Of a stretch of 64,000 bases of DNA, positions 8,277 to 16,684 are shown one piece after another. The position numbers and the translations under genes are program-made. The notes under the pieces are model-generated. The model ran no database searches. It had not been told where the DNA came from and saw only the letters and a list, made by a program, of their open reading frames with translations. Positions within the stretch are counted from its first letter, which is position 1; each line of letters begins with the position of its first letter. The stretch lies in assembly GCA_964499485.1 (NCBI GenBank), contig CAZCLF010000007.1, forward strand, positions 1-64,000, given 5' to 3'. The stretch is from Ga0074130 sp964499485. GTDB taxonomy: Bacteria > Pseudomonadota > Gammaproteobacteria > Burkholderiales > Rhodocyclaceae.

Positions 8277-10421
8277 ATGAGCGAGCAAAAGTGCCCTTTC
8301 CATCATGCTGCCGGTACCGGTACAACCAACAAAGACTGGTGGCCCAATCAGTTGCGCGTGGATCTGCTGAACCAGCATTCGAACAAGTCTGACCCACTCG
8401 GTGAGACTTTTAACTACGCAGAAGAATTCAAGAAGCTGGATTACAAGGCGCTCAAGGCAGACCTGGTCAAGCTCATGACCGACTCGCAGGATTGGTGGCC
8501 GGCAGATTTCGGCCACTATGGTCCGCAATTCATTCGTATGGCCTGGCACTCGGCTGGCACCTATCGCACGCTGGATGGTCGCGGTGGTGGCGGTCGTGGG
8601 CAGCAACGGTTTGCACCGCTTAATTCTTGGCCGGACAACGTTAATATCGACAAGTCGCGCCGGCTGTTGTGGCCGATCAAGCAGAAGTATGGCCAGAAGA
8701 TTTCGTGGGCTGACCTGTTCATCCTCGCTGGCAATGTGGCGCTCGAATCGATGGGCTTCCGTACCTTCGGCTTTGCTGGTGGACGTGAGGATGTGTGGGA
8801 ACCCGATCAAGATGTGAACTGGGGTGCTGAGACCAAGTGGCTGGCTGACGATAAGCGCTTCCATGGCGAACGCGAGCTCGACAACAACCTTGCCGCAACC
8901 CACATGGGCTTGATCTATGTGAATCCAGAAGGCCCGAACGCCAGCGGTGATTATCTGGCTGCCGCGCATGACATCCGCGCTACGTTCAGCCGTATGGCGA
9001 TGAACGATGAAGAAATCGTCGCCCTCATCGCCGGCGGCCACACCTTCGGTAAGACGCACGGTGCAGCACCCGAACACCACAAGGGACCGGAGCCTGAGGC
9101 TGCACCGATTGAGGCGCAAGGCCTTGGTTGGATCAGCAACTACGGTAGCGGTCATGGCAAGGACACTGTATCCAGCGGCCTTGAAGTGACGTGGACCAAG
9201 ACGCCCGCACTGTGGAGCAACAACTTCTTCGAAAACCTGTTCAAGTACGAGTGGGTGCAAGAGCTCAGCCCCGCCGGTGCCAAGCAGTGGGTGGCCAAAG
9301 ATGCGCCGGAGAACATTCCGGATGCGCATGTGCCGGGCAAGTTCCACAAGCCGAAGATGCTGACCACCGATTTGACGCTGCGCTTCGACCCTGAGTTCGG
9401 CAAGATCTCCAAGCGCTTCTATGAAGATCCACAAGCGTTTGCTGAGGCCTTTGCCCGAGCTTGGTTCAAGCTGACGCACCGCGACCTCGGCCCGAAGGCC
9501 CGTTATATCGGCCCAGAAGTGCCAAAGGAAGAATTGATTTGGCAAGACCCGCTGCCCGCTGCAACTCACACCCCGACCGCGGCTGACATTGCCGATGTCA
9601 AAGCAAAGCTTGCTGCATCGGGTTTGTCTGTGAGCCAGTTGGTGTCCGTAGCGTGGGCGTCGGCCTCAACCTTCCGCGGCAGCGACAAGCGCGGCGGTGC
9701 TAATGGCGCACGTCTGGCGCTCGCACCGCAGAAGGATTGGGCGGTGAACAAGGGCGCAGTGCAAGTGCTGCCGAAGCTGGTGGAGATTCAGCAGGTCTCG
9801 GGCAATGTGTCGCTGGCTGATGTGATTGTGTTGGCCGGCAATGTGGGTGTTGAGCTGGCAGCTAAAGCAGCCGGTGTTACCGTGGATGTGCCATTCGCTG
9901 CAGGTCGTGTCGATGCCACGCAAGCACAGACTGATGTTGAGTCATTCGCAGTGTTGGAACTGCTGGCCGATGGCTTCCGCAATTACAAGAAGGGGCGTAT
10001 TGGTGCACCGACCGAAGCATTGTTGATCGACAAGGCACAGTTGCTGACTTTGACGGCGCCGGAGCTGACGGTACTGATCGGTGGCCTACGCGTGCTCGGC
10101 GCGAATGCAGATGGCAGCAAGCACGGTGTCTTCACTGACAAGGTAGGAACGCTGTCGAATGACTTCTTCGTCAATTTGCTTGATATGGGCGTTGAATGGA
10201 AGGCAGCGGATGCCGAGGCTGAGGTGTTTGAAGGCAAGGACCGCAAGAGTGGCCAAGTGAAGTACACCGGCACACGCAACGACCTGATCTTCGGCTCTAA
10301 CTCCGTTTTGCGTGCCTATGCCGAGGTATATGCGAGTGCTGATGGTAAGGAAAAGTTCGTTAAGGACTTTGTTGCAGCCTGGACCAAGGTGATGAATCTA
10401 GATCGCTTTGATCTTGCCTGA
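8277..10421 (+). CDS. katG: Catalase-peroxidase
   Basis: Haem enzyme of 714 residues that removes hydrogen peroxide by catalase and peroxidase reactions. The distal site RMAWHSAGTYR gives Arg87, Trp90 and His91. The autocatalytic Met-Tyr-Trp adduct residues are all in place (Trp90, Tyr214, Met240), and the proximal haem ligand is His255 in GGHTFGKTHG. Spacings Tyr214-Met240-His255 equal those of the M. tuberculosis enzyme (229-255-270). The C-terminal half is the degenerate second peroxidase domain. ATG 8277 follows AAGGAGCAAG; the open frame to 8187 is upstream leader and overlaps the OxyR site. KatG, a ZIP transporter and Dps follow each other on this strand as a peroxide/metal-stress group. 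Confidence 0.98.
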   Translation: MSEQKCPFHHAAGTGTTNKDWWPNQLRVDLLNQHSNKSDPLGETFNYAEEFKKLDYKALKADLVKLMTDSQDWWPADFGHYGPQFIRMAWHSAGTYRTLDGRGGGGRGQQRFAPLNSWPDNVNIDKSRRLLWPIKQKYGQKISWADLFILAGNVALESMGFRTFGFAGGREDVWEPDQDVNWGAETKWLADDKRFHGERELDNNLAATHMGLIYVNPEGPNASGDYLAAAHDIRATFSRMAMNDEEIVALIAGGHTFGKTHGAAPEHHKGPEPEAAPIEAQGLGWISNYGSGHGKDTVSSGLEVTWTKTPALWSNNFFENLFKYEWVQELSPAGAKQWVAKDAPENIPDAHVPGKFHKPKMLTTDLTLRFDPEFGKISKRFYEDPQAFAEAFARAWFKLTHRDLGPKARYIGPEVPKEELIWQDPLPAATHTPTAADIADVKAKLAASGLSVSQLVSVAWASASTFRGSDKRGGANGARLALAPQKDWAVNKGAVQVLPKLVEIQQVSGNVSLADVIVLAGNVGVELAAKAAGVTVDVPFAAGRVDATQAQTDVESFAVLELLADGFRNYKKGRIGAPTEALLIDKAQLLTLTAPELTVLIGGLRVLGANADGSKHGVFTDKVGTLSNDFFVNLLDMGVEWKAADAEAEVFEGKDRKSGQVKYTGTRNDLIFGSNSVLRAYAEVYASADGKEKFVKDFVAAWTKVMNLDRFDLA

Positions 10422-10463
10422 CGGAGTTGTCCTGACTGGCTATTGCAAGATGGCATGACCTGC

Positions 10464-10498
10464 GAGCGCCACTGGGGAGATGTGTTCCGGTGGCGCTC
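10464..10498 (+). repeat. Strong hairpin between katG and the ZIP transporter gene
   Basis: A 12-bp stem with one G-U pair (GAGCGCCACTGG at 10464-10475 and CCGGTGGCGCTC at 10487-10498) encloses an 11-nt loop. No T-tract follows, so it is not a typical intrinsic terminator. It sits 22 nt before the ZIP start codon, so it could stabilise katG mRNA or modulate ZIP translation. Confidence 0.55.
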
Positions 10499-10520
10499 AA
10501 TGCCTGATAGGGAGTTTTTA

Positions 10521-11456
10521 ATGATTGACGCAGTGCGCACCTTCATGGGCGGTGGTTGGCTGCTGGCTGCACGCCAGCAGGCGCGTGCAGCGCCATTCAC
10601 CACAGCAGGGTTGGCACTGGCGGTGCTTGCAGTTATGGCATTGCTGCTGCAAAGCCTGCAGCGCATCCTGAACGGTGAGGTTGGGGCGGTCGTGCGCTAT
10701 GCCCTGTTGGGTGGCTTGGCCGGGTTTGTGACAACCGCAGCTGGGGCATTGCCGGCATTGGTGTTGCGCAGTATTCCGCAAAAGCTGGAAGACAGCATGC
10801 TCGGCATGGCCGCAGGGATGATGCTGGCCGCGAGTGCTTTCTCATTGATCCTACCCGGTCTTGAGGCCGGCGAGCAACTCATGGGCAGTGGCGGTGGTGC
10901 AGCGGCCGTGGTGGTATTTGGGATGGCGCTTGGTGTCGTGCTGATGCTGGGGTTAGATCAGTTCATCCCGCATGAGCACCCAGAAACGGGGCCATGCGGG
11001 GCGGGCCATGAACGCTGCAGCCGCGTGTGGCTGTTTGTACTCGCAATTGCTTTGCACAACCTACCGGAAGGCATGGCGATTGGCGTGAGCTTTGCCCAAG
11101 GCGATCTCAAAGTCGGCCTGCCGCTCACGACGGCGATAGCCTTGCAAGATATTCCGGAAGGCTTGGCAGTCGCATTAGCGCTGCGCACCGCTGGTTTAAG
11201 CAATGGTCGAGCAGTGCTCATAGCTGCCGCAACGGGACTGCTGGAGCCGCTGGGGGCACTATTGGGTATTGGGCTGTCATCCGGTATGGCAATTGCATAC
11301 CCGGTTGGCCTTGGCTTAGCAGCCGGTGCTATGCTGTTCGTGGTGTCGCACGAAGTGATTCCTGAAACCCACCGTAACGGCCATCAGACAGCAGCCACCA
11401 TCGGTCTCATGATCGGATTCGCGGTGATGATGACCTTAGATACTGCGCTGGGTTAA
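10521..11456 (+). CDS. ZIP-family divalent metal transporter
   Basis: 311-residue inner-membrane protein of the ZIP (ZupT/GufA-like) family, which imports zinc, iron or other divalent metals. Eight membrane segments are expected. The two metal-site helices carry HNLPEGMAIG (about 180-189) and, one helix later, DIPEGLAVALALR. In the second motif Asp replaces the usual His/Gln-x-x-Pro-Glu-Gly first residue, which may shift metal preference. A short loop with several His/Cys residues (HEHPETGPCGAGHERC) precedes the first motif. ATG 10521 follows GGGAG; the frame open to 10443 overlaps the hairpin and is unlikely to be coding. Its place between katG and dps hints at manganese or iron supply in peroxide stress; the substrate is inferred. 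Confidence 0.85.
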   Translation: MIDAVRTFMGGGWLLAARQQARAAPFTTAGLALAVLAVMALLLQSLQRILNGEVGAVVRYALLGGLAGFVTTAAGALPALVLRSIPQKLEDSMLGMAAGMMLAASAFSLILPGLEAGEQLMGSGGGAAAVVVFGMALGVVLMLGLDQFIPHEHPETGPCGAGHERCSRVWLFVLAIALHNLPEGMAIGVSFAQGDLKVGLPLTTAIALQDIPEGLAVALALRTAGLSNGRAVLIAAATGLLEPLGALLGIGLSSGMAIAYPVGLGLAAGAMLFVVSHEVIPETHRNGHQTAATIGLMIGFAVMMTLDTALG

Positions 11457-11483
11457 TTTGTATTCAACACAAGGAGAACACAT

Positions 11484-11957
11484 ATGGCTATTGATATCGG
11501 TATTGCAGACAAAGACCGCAAGAAGATTGTGGCCGGCCTTTCCAAGATGCTCGCCGACAGCTACATCCTGTATCTGAAGACGCACAACTTCCACTGGAAT
11601 GTGACGGGGCCGATGTTCAATTCCCTGCATGTGATGTTCATGGGCCAGTACACCGAGCTGTGGAACGCACTCGATCCGATTGCTGAGCGCATTCGCTCGC
11701 TGGGTTATCCAGCCCCCGGTTCGTACAAGAAATTTGTCGAACTGTCGTCGATTAAGGAAGAGGAAGGTACGCCTTCAGCCACCGAGATGATCAAGCAGTT
11801 GATTGCTGGTCAGGAAGCAGTGGCACGTACGGCGCGCGCAGCCTTCAAGATTGCCGATGCAGCTGATGATCAGCCTACGGCGGATCTGCTCACGCAACGC
11901 ATGGAAATCCATGAAAAGAATGCATGGATGCTGCGCTCCTTACTGGAAAAAGGCTGA
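11484..11957 (+). CDS. dps: Dps-family ferritin-like DNA-protection protein
   Basis: 157 residues, the usual length. Dps dodecamers oxidise ferrous iron with hydrogen peroxide at subunit interfaces and store it, protecting DNA. The N-terminal helix carries HNFHWNVTGPMF, and 27-35 residues on come Glu/Asp ligands in YTELWNALDPIAERIR, the two halves of the ferroxidase site. A ribosome site AAGGAGAACAC precedes the ATG. It follows the ZIP transporter by 27 bp and ends before a strong bidirectional terminator. The katG-zip-dps order suggests shared peroxide control from the OxyR site, although a separate dps promoter cannot be excluded. Confidence 0.93.
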   Translation: MAIDIGIADKDRKKIVAGLSKMLADSYILYLKTHNFHWNVTGPMFNSLHVMFMGQYTELWNALDPIAERIRSLGYPAPGSYKKFVELSSIKEEEGTPSATEMIKQLIAGQEAVARTARAAFKIADAADDQPTADLLTQRMEIHEKNAWMLRSLLEKG

Positions 11958-11981
11958 TTGGTTTTACAATCGCCCGAATAA

Positions 11982-12012
11982 AAATGCCCACCAATTTGGT
12001 GGGCATTTTTTT
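11982..12012 (+). terminator. Bidirectional intrinsic terminator between dps and the P-II-like gene
   Basis: A perfect 13-bp inverted repeat (AAATGCCCACCAA, mirrored around a single T) ends in a run of seven T on the plus strand and has an A-run on the other side. It lies 24 bp after dps and 25 bp after the convergent P-II-like gene, so it can end both transcripts. Confidence 0.93.
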
Positions 12013-12036
12013 GACTGCAATTACTGGCAAGGATAC

Positions 12037-12375
12037 TCAGGTTGCTGGTTTTCCTTGGGTGGTCTTGAAAAGGAACCAAGCACGATCAATATCTGCTACC
12101 CAAACCAGACCATCACCGATCTGCCCGGTCTGGCTGACCGCAGTGATGCAGTCGACGATGGCGTCAACGACCTCATCAGGCGCTACGATTTCGATTTTCA
12201 CCTTGGGCGTAAAGTCGATCAGTTCTTCCTTAAGATTGCCCGGGTAATTGCGCGATGGTGCGCTACACCCGTCGACCTTGGCAACCGTCATGCCGGGAAA
12301 GCCCGGCACCTGCATCAGCTTGTCACGCAGGGTGATGAGCTTGTTGGGGCGAATGATGGCTTTGATCTCTTTCAT
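12037..12375 (-). CDS. P-II-like signalling protein coupled to the metal efflux pump (PII-NG type)
   Basis: 112 residues with the P-II trimer fold: MKEIKAIIRPNKL at the start, TPKVKIEIVAPDEVV in the middle and QTGQIGDGLVWVADI near the end, close to the P-II C-terminal signature. The T-loop differs from GlnB/GlnK: it contains CSAPSRNYPGNL and lacks the tyrosine that is uridylylated in enterobacterial GlnB. The start codon overlaps the RND pump stop codon as ATGA, so it is translationally coupled to a heavy-metal transporter rather than to amtB or glnA. This matches the known PII-NG subgroup found beside Cus/Czc pumps. The likely role is regulating or sensing metal or nucleotide state for the pump; the ligand is unknown. 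Confidence 0.88.
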   Translation of the reverse strand: MKEIKAIIRPNKLITLRDKLMQVPGFPGMTVAKVDGCSAPSRNYPGNLKEELIDFTPKVKIEIVAPDEVVDAIVDCITAVSQTGQIGDGLVWVADIDRAWFLFKTTQGKPAT

Positions 12376-15300
12376 GCTTCAGCTTCCTTCTCATCGAACC
12401 AGCGATACAGGGTGGGTAGCACTACCAGGGTAAGCAGCGTGGAGGTGATCAAACCGCCGATCACCACGATTGCCAGCGGGCGTTGAACTTCCGATCCCGG
12501 ACCATCCGAGAACAGGAAGGGAATCAGGCCCAGCATGGCCACAGTTGCCGTCATCATCACAGGGCGGAAACGTTGTGTGACGCCTTCGATGATGGCTTCT
12601 CGTACATTCATCCCATCCGTACGCAGTTTGCGAATATAGGATACCAGTACCACCCCATTCAGCACTGCAATACCCCAGAGCGCAATGAAACCCACCGATG
12701 CTGGGACAGACAGATACTCACCTGCAACGAATAGGCCAATGATGCCACCCATCGATGCAAACGGCAGCACCAGAATGATCAGTGAAGCCATGCGTACCGA
12801 GTTGAACAACAGGAAGAGCAGGAAGAAGATGGCGCCAACGGTGATTGGCACGATGATCATCAAGTGGCCAAGTGCGCGCTCCATGTTCTGGAACTGGCCG
12901 CCCCATTCGAGGTAGTAGCCATCCGGCAGTTTCACCTTGCGATCGACTTTTTCCTGAAGCTCCTTGACGAAGCCACCCAGATCTCGATTTTTCACATTGA
13001 CGCCAACAACAATACGACGCTTGCCGAGCTCACGTGCGATCTGAGCTGGACCATCGGCCACATGAATGCTGGCAACGTCTGCAAGGCGTGCTTGTGCGCC
13101 TGTACGGGACTCAAGCAGGATGTTCGAGATCGCTTCGACGTTATTACGGAATTTTTCGGGCAGGCGAACTACGGCAGAGAAGCGTCGTTCACCTTCAAAA
13201 ATTTCAGTTGCCTCCTTGCCACCTACTGCGGTTTCAATCACGTCATTTACATCGGCGACATTCAAACCAAGGCGTGCAATAGCTTGCCGATCAATCTCGA
13301 TTTCCAGATATTGCTGTCCCGAGACCTTTTCGACACGCAAATCCTGAGCACCTTGCAAGGACATGGCGACCTTAGCAATTTGTCCGGCCACATTGCGTAG
13401 CTCATCAAGATCATCACCGAACACCTTAACCGCGATATCGGAGCGAACCCCCGTTACCATTTCCGCAACACGTGCGGAAATCGGTTGCGCCATGGCGATC
13501 TGAATGCCGGGTAGTACCGAGAGTTTTTGACGAATCGCATCGGCGATATCGTCCTGATTCCAGCCATCCGGCCATTCACTGCGTGGCTTTAGGCTCACAA
13601 TCGGTGATGACTCGTTGGTGCCTTGCGGGTCAGCGGGGGACTCACCCCGACCCACGGTAGCCACAATTGATTTCACGCCCGGCACTTCCATGGTGAGCTT
13701 GGATGCCTGCATTTCCATCTTGATGGATTCATCAAGTGAAATGTTCGGCACGCGCGTGATACCCGGCACGATGGAGCCTTCCTTCATTTCCGGAATAAAA
13801 GCAGTACCTAAGAAGGGGATGATGGCCAGCACCGCAACAAAGACGGTCAACGTAATGCCAACGGTCTTGCGCTCATTGTTCACTGCCTGATGCAGCAGCG
13901 GCATGAAGCGGCGCTTCATTGCACGAATCAACGGCGTGTCGTGATCACCGTCATGTGCCGGCGGCTTTAGCAGATACGAAGACAAGACAGGAGACAGGAC
14001 CAGCGACAGAATCAGGGAAATCGCCAGCGCAATCGCAATGGTGTAAGCGAGTGGCGCAAACATCTTGCCTTCCATGCCTTGGAGGGTCATCAGCGGTAGG
14101 AACACCAGAATAATGATGCCGACGCCAAAGACCACCGGCGTTGCTACCTCGGTAACCGCGCGCAGGATGATCCGGTTGGGGCGTTCCCCGGCATTCTCCG
14201 GATTACCTAATTGTGCATAGGCGTTTTCAACCATCACCACGGAGCCATCAACCATCAAGCCGATCGCGATGGCGAGGCCGCCCAATGACATCAGGTTAGC
14301 TGAAATACCCAACTTGTTCATACAGAAGAAGGTGAGCAATGGCGTCAGGATGAGTGTCGCCACGACGATAAGCGATGAGCGCACATCCCCTAGGAATAGG
14401 AACAACACGACGACCACGAAGAACACACCTTCTAGCAGTACCTTCGTCACCGTCCAGAGCGCAGCATCGACTAGTTCAGAACGGTCATAGAACGAAACGA
14501 CTTTTAGGCCACCGGGCAAAATGCCTTTCTTGTTGATCTCATCGACCTTCTTTTTGATGCGTCCGACAATTTCCTTGGCATTCCCGCCTGCCAGCATCAT
14601 CACGATCCCGCCAACTGCTTCGGTCTGGCCGTCTTTCATCATGGCGCCTGAACGAACCGCGCTCCCGATGCTGACGGTCGCTACATCACGTAAATAAACG
14701 GGGGTGCCGTCCTTTTCGCGGACCACGATTTGCTGCAGATCATTCACGTCATGCACTAAGCCAATCCCGCGAATCAGGTATTGCTCGGCAAACTGCGGCA
14801 AGATGCCACCGCTGGAGTTGGCATTGTTGCGTGCTACGGCCAGATACACATCGTGCAATGCGATCTTGTAGTGGCGCAGACGATCAGGATCGACAAGTAC
14901 CTGATACTGCTTTTCATAACCACCCATTGAGTTGATTTCGGCAACGCCAGAAATCGAACGCAACATCGGGCGCAAGACCCAGTCCTGCACAATGCGACGT
15001 TGTGTGAGCTCCTCTGGCGTTAGTTCCCGCTTGCCGTCATCGGCGCGCTCCAAGGTGTATTGATAGACCTCGCCAAGGCCCGTAGAGACGGGCCCCAGCA
15101 CCGGAATAATGCCCGGTGGTAGGCGTGGCGTGACTTCGAGCAGGCGCTCCATGACCAGCTGACGGGCGAAGTACACATTGGTTTTGTCGGTGAATACCAG
15201 CGTGATCAGCGACAGACCAGGCCGGTTAAGTGAGCGCATTTCCGTCAAACCGGGCAGGCCGGTCATGGCGATTTCCAGCGGCACCGTAGCGAAGCGCTCA

Positions 15301-15482
15301 ATTTCCTCTGGTGAGCGCCCCGGTGCTTCTGTCGCAATCTGCACCTGGATATTGGTGACATCCGGGAAGGCGTCAACAGAGAGGCTTCGCGTTGCAAACA
15401 GGCCGATAAAGAGGCCAGCAACGGCGAGCACGACAACAATCAGGCGCTGTTGGAGCGCCCCGCGAATGAGAGACTCGATCAT
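12372..15482 (-). CDS. Heavy-metal efflux RND transporter, CzcA/CusA family
   Basis: 1036-residue inner-membrane proton antiporter, the normal length, with two repeats of six membrane segments and two large periplasmic loops. The TM4 motif reads AIGLMVDGSVVMVEN. The central Asp and the Glu-Asn of heavy-metal RND pumps are present, but the first Asp of the CzcA-type DFGxxxDGA motif is Ala, as in CusA. In the pore domain the segment RVAEMVTGVRSDIAVKV resembles CzcA/CnrA: Glu appears to stand where CusA has one of its essential methionines. Substrate class therefore stays open, with divalent cations (Zn, Co, Cd, Ni) somewhat favoured. It overlaps the adaptor stop by 1 nt and the P-II-like gene by 4 nt, in a four-gene operon. 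Confidence 0.93.
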   Translation of the reverse strand: MIESLIRGALQQRLIVVVLAVAGLFIGLFATRSLSVDAFPDVTNIQVQIATEAPGRSPEEIERFATVPLEIAMTGLPGLTEMRSLNRPGLSLITLVFTDKTNVYFARQLVMERLLEVTPRLPPGIIPVLGPVSTGLGEVYQYTLERADDGKRELTPEELTQRRIVQDWVLRPMLRSISGVAEINSMGGYEKQYQVLVDPDRLRHYKIALHDVYLAVARNNANSSGGILPQFAEQYLIRGIGLVHDVNDLQQIVVREKDGTPVYLRDVATVSIGSAVRSGAMMKDGQTEAVGGIVMMLAGGNAKEIVGRIKKKVDEINKKGILPGGLKVVSFYDRSELVDAALWTVTKVLLEGVFFVVVVLFLFLGDVRSSLIVVATLILTPLLTFFCMNKLGISANLMSLGGLAIAIGLMVDGSVVMVENAYAQLGNPENAGERPNRIILRAVTEVATPVVFGVGIIILVFLPLMTLQGMEGKMFAPLAYTIAIALAISLILSLVLSPVLSSYLLKPPAHDGDHDTPLIRAMKRRFMPLLHQAVNNERKTVGITLTVFVAVLAIIPFLGTAFIPEMKEGSIVPGITRVPNISLDESIKMEMQASKLTMEVPGVKSIVATVGRGESPADPQGTNESSPIVSLKPRSEWPDGWNQDDIADAIRQKLSVLPGIQIAMAQPISARVAEMVTGVRSDIAVKVFGDDLDELRNVAGQIAKVAMSLQGAQDLRVEKVSGQQYLEIEIDRQAIARLGLNVADVNDVIETAVGGKEATEIFEGERRFSAVVRLPEKFRNNVEAISNILLESRTGAQARLADVASIHVADGPAQIARELGKRRIVVGVNVKNRDLGGFVKELQEKVDRKVKLPDGYYLEWGGQFQNMERALGHLMIIVPITVGAIFFLLFLLFNSVRMASLIILVLPFASMGGIIGLFVAGEYLSVPASVGFIALWGIAVLNGVVLVSYIRKLRTDGMNVREAIIEGVTQRFRPVMMTATVAMLGLIPFLFSDGPGSEVQRPLAIVVIGGLITSTLLTLVVLPTLYRWFDEKEAEA

Positions 15483-16684
15483 TACTCCGCTTCCTTGCGG
15501 TTGCGTTCGTTGTTTAGATGGAAGCTGCCTTCAGTCACAATCTTGTCGCCTGCCTTAATGCCTTCAAGCACGACACGATGCCCATTCGATTCTGGACCCA
15601 GCTTGACGCGTGTGAGGCGGAATTGATTCTCGGATAGGGCAACAAATACGTGATCGGTATCATCCTCACGCACAACCGCCGTCAGCGGTACAACGAGTCG
15701 ATCCGATGGGGCTGACTCAATCAACATCGAGGCCAGCATGGCGGGCTTGAGACGGCCAGCGCTGTTGTCGAGCTCGGTGCGGACCAGGACGGTACGCGTT
15801 TCTGGGTTGATCGTCTGTCCCACAAAGATCAGTTTTCCCAGCAGCTTTTCGTTATTGAGGGCCGGAACTTCGATCCGTACCGTCTGACCTTCTTTCACCT
15901 GACTCACCTGTTGTTCCGGCACTTGCGCAATCGCCCAGACGCGCGACAGTTCGGCAATGACAAACAGGCTATCTGCGGGTTGCACCACTTGTCCTGCCGC
16001 AACTTTGCGCTCAACTACGACACCCTTGATCGATGAGATCACGGGGGCGACAGAGTCGATGGCGCCAGTTTTGCTCAGATGATCAATACTGCCTTGTGGG
16101 AGACCCAAGACGCGTAGCTGATCACTGGCTGCACGGGTTTCGGCACTGGTGATTTCAAATTCATTGGTGCGACGTTGCAGTTCTGCATCGCTGATCACGT
16201 CGGTTGCAAATAGCGACTGAGCACGTTCGACGTTACGACGATGTAGTTCCATCTGCGAGCGTGCCTTGAGGTAGGCGAGTTGTGCGCTCGAGAGCTCATT
16301 ACTGTGCAGGCGGGCTAGCACCTCACCCTTTTGCACTTCCTTGCCTAATGGCGCGTAGATGTCGGTGACGCGACCATTAACGCTAGAGCCGATCCGCGCA
16401 ATACGTTGTTCGTCAAAATCGATACGACCTGCAACCCGCAGAATGTCACTCACCGCCGTTGTAGTGGCGGGCTCAACTTTGATCCGTTCTAACAGGGGAC
16501 CCTCAGCCTTCACGACCATGGGGTCGGGCTTCTCAGCATCTTCCGGGGCCGCATCCTTTTTGTTGCAGGCGCCCAATGCGGCGATCAACATGAGTGGTAG
16601 CAGTCGTGCGAAGGTTTTGTGTGGCAGCCGGTGTGCAGTCATGGACTTATCGGTGGTTGAGGTTTGGGGGTTGATGGCGTTCAT
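15482..16684 (-). CDS. RND efflux periplasmic adaptor lipoprotein, CzcB/CusB family
   Basis: 400-residue membrane fusion protein bridging the RND pump and the outer membrane channel. The N terminus has a hydrophobic segment ending in a lipobox (IAALGAC, Cys at about 40), so it is predicted to be a lipoprotein anchored in the inner membrane. A biotinyl-lipoyl-like half with GRVTDIYAPLGKEVQKGEVL (about 105-124), a helical hairpin (about 130-200) and a beta-barrel domain follow in the usual order. No N-terminal His- or Met-rich metal-binding stretch like those of CzcB or CusB is obvious. The start codon overlaps the upstream channel gene stop as ATGA, and the stop overlaps the pump start (TAATG). 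Confidence 0.92.
   Translation of the reverse strand: MNAINPQTSTTDKSMTAHRLPHKTFARLLPLMLIAALGACNKKDAAPEDAEKPDPMVVKAEGPLLERIKVEPATTTAVSDILRVAGRIDFDEQRIARIGSSVNGRVTDIYAPLGKEVQKGEVLARLHSNELSSAQLAYLKARSQMELHRRNVERAQSLFATDVISDAELQRRTNEFEITSAETRAASDQLRVLGLPQGSIDHLSKTGAIDSVAPVISSIKGVVVERKVAAGQVVQPADSLFVIAELSRVWAIAQVPEQQVSQVKEGQTVRIEVPALNNEKLLGKLIFVGQTINPETRTVLVRTELDNSAGRLKPAMLASMLIESAPSDRLVVPLTAVVREDDTDHVFVALSENQFRLTRVKLGPESNGHRVVLEGIKAGDKIVTEGSFHLNNERNRKEAE

Noticed and set aside
8256..9569. 437-codon open frame on the minus strand inside katG
   Set aside because: It is antisense to a strongly conserved gene, has no recognisable protein features, and such mirror frames arise from the codon bias of the sense gene.
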